From: Excoecaria cochinchinensis | Taxonomy: Eukaryota; Streptophyta; Magnoliopsida; Malpighiales; Euphorbiaceae | DNA: 64,000 nt | Assembly (NCBI GenBank): GCA_947683425.1 | Contig: CANTUQ010000313.1 | Span: 83,272 to 147,271 of the forward strand | Direction: 5' to 3' | In this document: piece after piece, positions 58,997-64,000 of the stretch | Numbering within the stretch: position 1 is the first letter of the stretch | How the letters are laid out: each line of letters starts with the position of its first letter | Notes under the pieces: generated by a model | Told to the model about the DNA's origin: nothing | Databases searched by the model: none | Seen by the model: the letters and a program-made list of their open reading frames with translations, nothing else | Translations under genes and position numbers: made by a program

Positions 58997-60124
58997 GAAA
59001 CCAATTCTCGATGCGTTGTGACCGGCAAGCTTCCAGTAGCTATCCCAATCAAGTTTTCCCGAATTATTGGACCCGGATCCGAAATTTCACCACTTTTTAC
59101 GATTTTTCGATTCTGGTGATTTTCCCTAGGGGTACCCCTAGGGAAATTCGTCGGATTCCGACGAAGCCAATTCTCGATGCGTTGTGACCGGCAAGCTTCC
59201 AGTAGCTATCCCAATCAACTTTTCCCGAATTATTGGACTCGGATCCAAAATTTCACCACTTTTTACGATTTTTCGATTCTGGTGATTTTCCCTAGGGGTA
59301 CCCCTAGGAAAATTCGTTGGATTCCGACGAAACCAATTCTCGATGCGTTGTGACCGGCAAGCTTCCAGTAGCTATCCCAATCAAGTTTTCCCGAATTATT
59401 GGACCCGGATCCGAAATTTCACCACTTTTTACGATTTTTCGATTCTGGTGATTTTCCCTAGGGGTACCCCTAGGGAAATTCGTCAGATTCCGACGAAACC
59501 AATTCTCGATGCGTTGTGACCGGCAAGCTTCCAGTAGCTATCCCAATCAAGTTTTCCCCAATTATTGGACTCGGATCCGAAATTTCACCACTTTTTACGA
59601 TTTTTCGATTCTGGTGATTTTCCCTAGGGGTACCCCTAGGAAAATTCGTCGGATTCCGACGAAGCCAATTCTCGATGCGTTGTGACCGGCAAGCTTCCAG
59701 TAGCTATCCCAATCAAGTTTTCCCGAATTATTGGACTCGGATCCGAAATTTCACCACTTTTTACGATTTTTCGATTCTGGTGATTTTCCCTAGGGGTACC
59801 CCTAGGGAAATTCGTCGGATTCCGACGAAGCCAATTCTCGATGCGTTGTGACCGGCAAGCTTCCAGTAGCTATCCCAATCAAGTTTTCCCGAATTATTGG
59901 ACTCGGATCCGAAATTTCACCACTTTTTACGATTTTTCGATTCTGGTGATTTTCCCTAGGGGTACCCCTAGGGAAATTCGTCGGATTTCGACGAAGCCAA
60001 TTCTCGATGCGTTGTGACCGGCAAGCTTCCAGTAGCTATCCCAATCAAGTTTTCCCGAATTATTGGACTTGGATCCGAAATTTCACCACTTTTTACGATT
60101 TTTCGATTCGGGTGATTTTCCCTA

Positions 60125-60458
60125 GGGGTACCCCTAGGGAAATCCGTAAAAATTTTGACGAAGCCAATTCTCGATGCGTTGTGACCGGCAAGCTTCCAGT
60201 AGCTATCCCAATCAAGTTTTCCCGAATTATTGGACTTGGATCCGAAATTTCACCACTTTTTACGATTTTTCGATTCGGGTGATTTTCCCTAGGGGTACCC
60301 CTAGGGAAATCCGTAAAAATTCTGACGAAGCCAATTCTCGATGCGTTGTGACCGGCAAGCTTCCAGTAGCTATCCCAATCAAGTTTTCCCGAATTATTGG
60401 ACTCGGATCCGAAATTTCACCACTTTTTACGATTTTTCGATTCTGGTGATTTTCCCTA
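60125..60458. repeat. Two 167-bp monomers with a 9-bp deletion of the hairpin arm
   Basis: Both carry the long-form module but then read AAAAATTTTGACGAAGCC or AAAAATTCTGACGAAGCC. Against the 176-bp unit 9 bases are missing, removing the TCGTCGGA arm while leaving GACGAA. Their BamHI segments read TTGGATCC (60125 unit) and CTCGGATCC (60292 unit), and the 60125 unit ends in ATTCGGGTGATT. Confidence 0.9.
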
Positions 60459-62642
60459 GGGGTACCCCTAGGGAAATTCGTCGGATTCCGACGAAGCCAA
60501 TTCTCGATGCGTTGTGACCGGCAAGCTTCCAGTAGCTATCCCAATCAAGTATTCCCGAATTATTGGACTCGGATTCGAAATTTCACCACTTTTTACGATT
60601 TTTCGATTCTGGTGATTTTCCCTAGGGGTACCCCTAGGGAAATTCGTCGAATTCCGACGAAGCCAATTCTCGATGCGTTGTGACCGGCAATCTTCCAGTA
60701 GCTATCCCAATCCAGTTTTCCCGAATTATTGGACTCGGATCCGAAATTTCACCACTCTTTACGATTTTTCGATTCTGGTGATTTTCCCTAGGGGTACCCC
60801 TAGGGAAATTCGTTGGATTCCGACGAAACCAATTCTCGATGCGTTGTGACCGGCAAGCTTCCAGTAGCTATCCTAATCAAGTTTTCCCGAATTATTGGAC
60901 TCGGATCCGAAATTTCACCACTTTTTATGATTTTTCGATTCTGGTGATTTTCCCTAGGGGTACCCCTAGAGAAATTCGTCGGATTCCGACGAAGCCAATT
61001 CTCGATGCGTTGTGACCGGCAAGCTTCCAGTAGCTATCCCAATCAAGTTTTCCCGAATTATTGGACTCGGATCCGAAATTTCACCACTTTTTACGATTTT
61101 TCGATTCTGGTGATTTTCCCTAGGGGTACCCCTAGGGAAATTCGTCGGATTCCGACGAAGCCAATTCTCGATGCGTTGTGACCGGCAAGCTTCCAGTAGC
61201 TATCCCAATCAAATTTTCCCGAATTATTGGACTCGGATCCGAAATTTCACCACTTTTTACGATTTTTCGATTCTGGTGATTTTCCCTAGGGGTACCCCTA
61301 GAGAAATTCGTCGGATTCCGACGAAGCCAATTCTCGATGCGTTGTGACCGCAAGCTTCCAGTAGCTATCCCAATCAAGTTTTCCTGAATTATTAGACTCG
61401 GATCCGAAATTTCACCACTTTTTACGATTTTTCGATTCTGGTGATTTTCCCTAGGGGTACCCCTAGGGAAATCCGTAAAAATTCGTCGGATTCCGACGAA
61501 GCCAATTCTCGATGCATTGTGACCGGCAAGCTTCCAGTAGCTATCCCAATCAAGTTTTCCCAAATTATTGGACTCGGATCCGAAATTTCACCACTTTTTA
61601 CGATTTTTCGATTCTGGTGATTTTCCCTAGGGGTACCCCTAGGGAAATTCGTCGGATTCCGACGAAGCCAATTCTCGATGCGTTGTGACCGGCAAGCTTC
61701 CAGTAGCTATCCCAATCAAGTTTTCCCCAATTATTTGACTCGGATCCGAAATTTCACCACTTTTTACGATTTTTCGATTCTGGTGATTTTCCCTAGGGGT
61801 ACCCCTAGGGAAATTCGTCGGATTCCGACGAAGCCAATTCTCGATGCGTTGTGACCGGCAAGCTTCCAGTATCTATCCCAATCAAGTTTTCCCGAATTAT
61901 TGGACCCGGATCCGAAATTTCACCACTTTTTACGATTTTTCGATTCTGGTGATTTTCCCTAGGGGTACCCCTAGGGAAATTCGTCGGATTCCGACGAAGC
62001 CAATTCTCGATGCGTTGTGACCGGCAAGCTTCCAGTAGCTATCCCAATCAAGTTTTCCCGAATTATTGGACTCGGATCCGAAATTTCACCACTTTTTACG
62101 ATTTTTCGATTCTGGTGATTTTCCCTAGGGGTACCCCTAGGGAAATTCGTCGGATTCCGACGAAACCAATTCTCGATGCGTTGTGACCGGAAAGCTTCCA
62201 GTATCTATCCCAATCAAGTTTTCCCGAATTATTGGACTCGAATCCGAAATTTCACCACTTTTTACGATTTTTCGATTCATGTGATTTTCCCTAGGGGTAC
62301 CCCTAGGGAAATTCGTCGGATTTCGACGAAGCCAATTCTCGATGCGTTGTGACCGGCAAGCTTCCAGTAGCTATCCCAATCCAGTTTTCCCGAATTATTG
62401 GACTCGGATCCGAAATTTCACCACTTTTTACGATTTTTCGATTCTGGTGATTTTCCCTAGGGGTACCCCTAGGGAAATTCGTCGGATTCCGACGAAGCCA
62501 ATTCTCGATACGTTGTGACCGGCAAGCTTCCAGTAGCTATCCCAATCAAGTTTTCCCGAATTATTGGACTCGGATCCGAAATTTCACCACTTTTTACGAT
62601 TTTTCGATTCTGGTGATTTTCCCTAGGGGTACCCCTAGGGAA

Positions 62643-62659
62643 ATTCGTTGGATTCGGAC
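62643..62659 (+). other. Best CENP-B-box-like 17-mer, copy 2
   Basis: The same 17 bases as at 58980, carried by the second 3664-bp repeat (offset 3663 because of one upstream deletion). It is not an independent occurrence. Confidence 0.4.
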
Positions 62660-63790
62660 GAAACCAATTCTCGATGCGTTGTGACCGGCAAGCTTCCAGT
62701 AGCTATCCCAATCAAGTTTTCCCGAATTATTGGACCCGGATCCGAAATTTCACCACTTTTTACGATTTTTCGATTCTGGTGATTTTCCCTAGGGGTACCC
62801 CTAGGGAAATTCGTCGGATTCCGACGAAGCCAATTCTCGATGCGTTGTGACCGGCAAGCTTCCAGTAGCTATCCCAATCAACTTTTCCCGAATTATTGGA
62901 CTCGGATCCAAAATTTCCACCACTTTTTACGATTTTTCGATTCTGGTGATTTTCCCTAGGGGTACCCCTAGGAAAATTCGTTGGATTCCGACGAAACCAA
63001 TTCTCGATGCGTTGTGACCGGCAAGCTTCCAGTAGCTATCCCAATCAAGTTTTCCCGAATTATTGGACCCGGATCCGAAATTTCACCACTTTTTACGATT
63101 TTTCGATTCTGGTGATTTTCCCTAGGGGTACCCCTAGGGAAATTCGTCAGATTCCGACGAAACCAATTCTCGATGCGTTGTGACCGGCAAACTTCCAGTA
63201 GCTATCCCAATCAAGTTTTCCCCCAATTATTGGACTCGGATCCGAAATTTCACCACTTTTTACGATTTTTCGATTCTGGTGATTTTCCCTAGGGGTACCC
63301 CTAGGGAAAATTCGTCGGATTCCGACGAAGCCAATTCTCGATGCGTTGTGACCGGCAAGCTTCCAGTAGCTATCCCAATCAAGTTTTCCCGAATTATTGG
63401 ACTCGGATCCGAAATTTCACCACTTTTTACGATTTTTCGATTCTGGTGATTTTCCCTAGGGGTACCCCTAGGGAAATTCGTCGGATTCGACGAAGCCAAT
63501 TCTCGATGCGTTGTGACCGGCAAGCTTCCAGTAGCTATCCCAATCAAGTTTTCCCGAATTATTGGACTCGGATCCGAAATTTCACCACTTTTTACGATTT
63601 TTCGATTCTGGTGATTTTCCCTAGGGGTACCCCTAGGGAAATTCCGTAAGATTTCGACGAAGCCAATTCTCGATGCGTTGTGACCGGCAAGCTTCCAGTA
63701 GCTATCCCAATCAAGTTTTCCCGAATTATTGGACTTGGATCCGAAATTTCACCACTTTTTACGATTTTTCGATTCGGGTGATTTTCCCTA

Positions 63791-63957
63791 GGGGTACCCC
63801 TAGGGAAATCCGTAAAAATTTCGACGAAGCCAATTCTCGATGCGTTGTGACCGGCAAGCTTCCAGTAGCTATCCCAATCAAGTTTTCCCGAATTATTGGA
63901 CTTGGATCCGAAATTTCACCACTTTTTACGATTTTTCGATTCGGGTGATTTTCCCTA
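63791..63957. repeat. 167-bp monomer with a 9-bp hairpin-arm deletion, second copy
   Basis: AAAAATTTCGACGAAGCC here against AAAAATTTTGACGAAGCC in the unit about 3666 bp upstream. It carries the CTTGGATCC and ATTCGGGTGATT variants as well. The next unit, from 63958, begins with five Gs and AAAAATTCTGACG before the window ends. Confidence 0.88.
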
Positions 63958-64000
63958 GGGGGTACCCCTAGGGAAATCCGTAAAAATTCTGACGAAGCCA

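Larger units (their letters stand above)
56795..60458. repeat. 3664-bp higher-order repeat, copy 1 (22 monomers)
   Basis: Nineteen short units, one long (57791) and two 167-bp units (60125, 60292). Landmarks: CAAGTATTCCCG (56881), GGCAATCTTCC (57022), CACTCTTTACG (57090), CCTAGAGAAATTCG (57301 and 57634), TTTTCCCCAATTATTTGACTCGG (58061), GGACCCGG (58239, 59069 and 59400) and TTCGTTGGATTCGG (58981). All recur about 3664 bp downstream. Confidence 0.93.
1..64000. repeat. Satellite DNA array, 166/176-bp monomers, entire window
   Basis: Every stretch I read is a copy of the same unit, in the same orientation, with no interruption. Counting from one GGGGTACCCC block to the next gives steps of 166 or 176 bp almost everywhere; rarer steps are 148, 158, 162, 165, 167, 174, 175 and 177. 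I count about 377 units between positions 167 and 63958, with partial units at both edges. Conserved HindIII (AAGCTT), BamHI (GGATCC), KpnI (GGTACC) and AvrII (CCTAGG) sites recur once or twice per unit. Units of 150-180 bp are typical of eukaryotic centromeric and heterochromatic satellites, in plants especially; that assignment is inference. No gene, transposon or RNA gene breaks the array. Confidence 0.98.
60459..64000. repeat. 3664-bp higher-order repeat, copy 2, cut by the window end
   Basis: Collinear with copy 1 and nearly identical in substitutions, but with a string of 1-bp indels: GACCGCAAGC near 61349, AATTTCCACCACTT near 62917, TTTTCCCCCAATT near 63220, GGGAAAATTCG near 63306, CGGATTCGACG near 63483, AAATTCCGTAAGATTTCG near 63641 and GGGGGTACCCC at 63958. 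The offset therefore runs from 3664 to 3663 to 3666. About 120 bp of the unit lies outside the window. Confidence 0.92.

Noticed and set aside
215..63948. Dozens of near-identical 60-144 codon open frames on both strands
   Set aside because: They begin at the ATGCG of the monomer and run through one short-long junction because the two lengths together are divisible by three. They fall on both strands over the same bases, end at fixed repeat positions, and indels are not frame-preserving. Their periodic products reflect the DNA repeat and resemble no protein family I know.
1..64000. CRISPR array
   Set aside because: The period is 166-176 bp and the whole unit is conserved; there are no short repeats with unique spacers and no cas genes.
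1..64000. Iteron-type replication origin or phage/plasmid repeat
   Set aside because: The scale (about 377 units), unit length and higher-order structure are eukaryotic satellite features; there are no rep, par or phage genes.
1..64000. Transposable element or LTR hidden in the array
   Set aside because: Every interval between KpnI blocks is accounted for as monomer sequence with at most 32 bp missing or 11 bp added; there is no room for an insertion.
1..64000. Match to Arabidopsis 178-bp or Brassica 176-bp centromere satellites because of length
   Set aside because: Lengths are similar, but I see no recognisable sequence similarity to those families as I know them; I leave the species unnamed.

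Overview
The whole 64 kb window is one uninterrupted tandem satellite DNA array. I find no protein-coding gene, RNA gene, transposable element, CRISPR array or unique-sequence island. Counting by hand from the KpnI palindrome (GGGGTACCCC) that marks each unit, there are about 377 monomers, all head-to-tail in one orientation, plus partial units at both window edges. This points to a eukaryotic centromeric, pericentromeric or heterochromatic block. The unit size and style fit a plant satellite best, but I do not recognise the family and cannot name the species.

The monomer has two main lengths: 166 bp, and 176 bp with a 10-bp module TCCGTAAAAA placed just after the KpnI palindrome. By my count about 36% of units are long. 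The consensus short unit is about 46% GC and carries 12 CpGs. Each unit is packed with dyad symmetry: a 26-bp perfect palindrome centred on KpnI and flanked by AvrII sites, an abutting 19-bp hairpin (TTCGTCGGATTCCGACGAA), a 10-bp BamHI palindrome, and a TCACCA/TGGTGA inverted pair around a T-rich loop.

Layout: 0-3 kb, loosely ordered monomers and 342-bp dimers; 3.04-7.12 kb, two nearly identical 2042-bp 12-mers; 7.1-9.3 kb, mixed, with a palindrome-deleting fusion; 9.3-10.6 kb, two 664-bp tetramers of short units; 10.6-14.1 kb, repeats of 822/1154 bp carrying an 18-bp deletion that removes the KpnI palindrome; 14.1-16.3 kb, nearly all short units; 16.3-25.9 kb, a P-Q-Q-P-Q arrangement of 1182-bp and 2862-bp blocks; 27.2-29.6 kb, two 1213-bp 7-mers; 30.0-30.65 kb, a cluster of units with indels; 32.9-36.5 kb, 1194-bp 7-mers in A-B-A order; 36.8-38.2 kb, 342-bp dimers; 38.4-40.1 kb, two 860-bp pentamers; 40.8-41.8 kb, two 518-bp trimers; 41.8-45.4 kb, 870-bp pentamers; 45.4-52.6 kb, a 3.9-kb 23-mer and a shortened second copy; 52.6-56.8 kb, derived tetramers and short units; 56.8-64.0 kb, two copies of a 3664-bp 22-mer, the second cut by the window end.

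Nothing here works as a gene set. The biology lies in how the array was built (nested unequal exchange or segmental amplification), in what its palindromes and one-helical-turn length dimorphism may mean for chromatin, and in a sequence partly resembling a CENP-B box. All open reading frames are by-products of the repeat: a short plus a long unit is 342 bp, divisible by three, so the same roughly 94-codon frame reappears.
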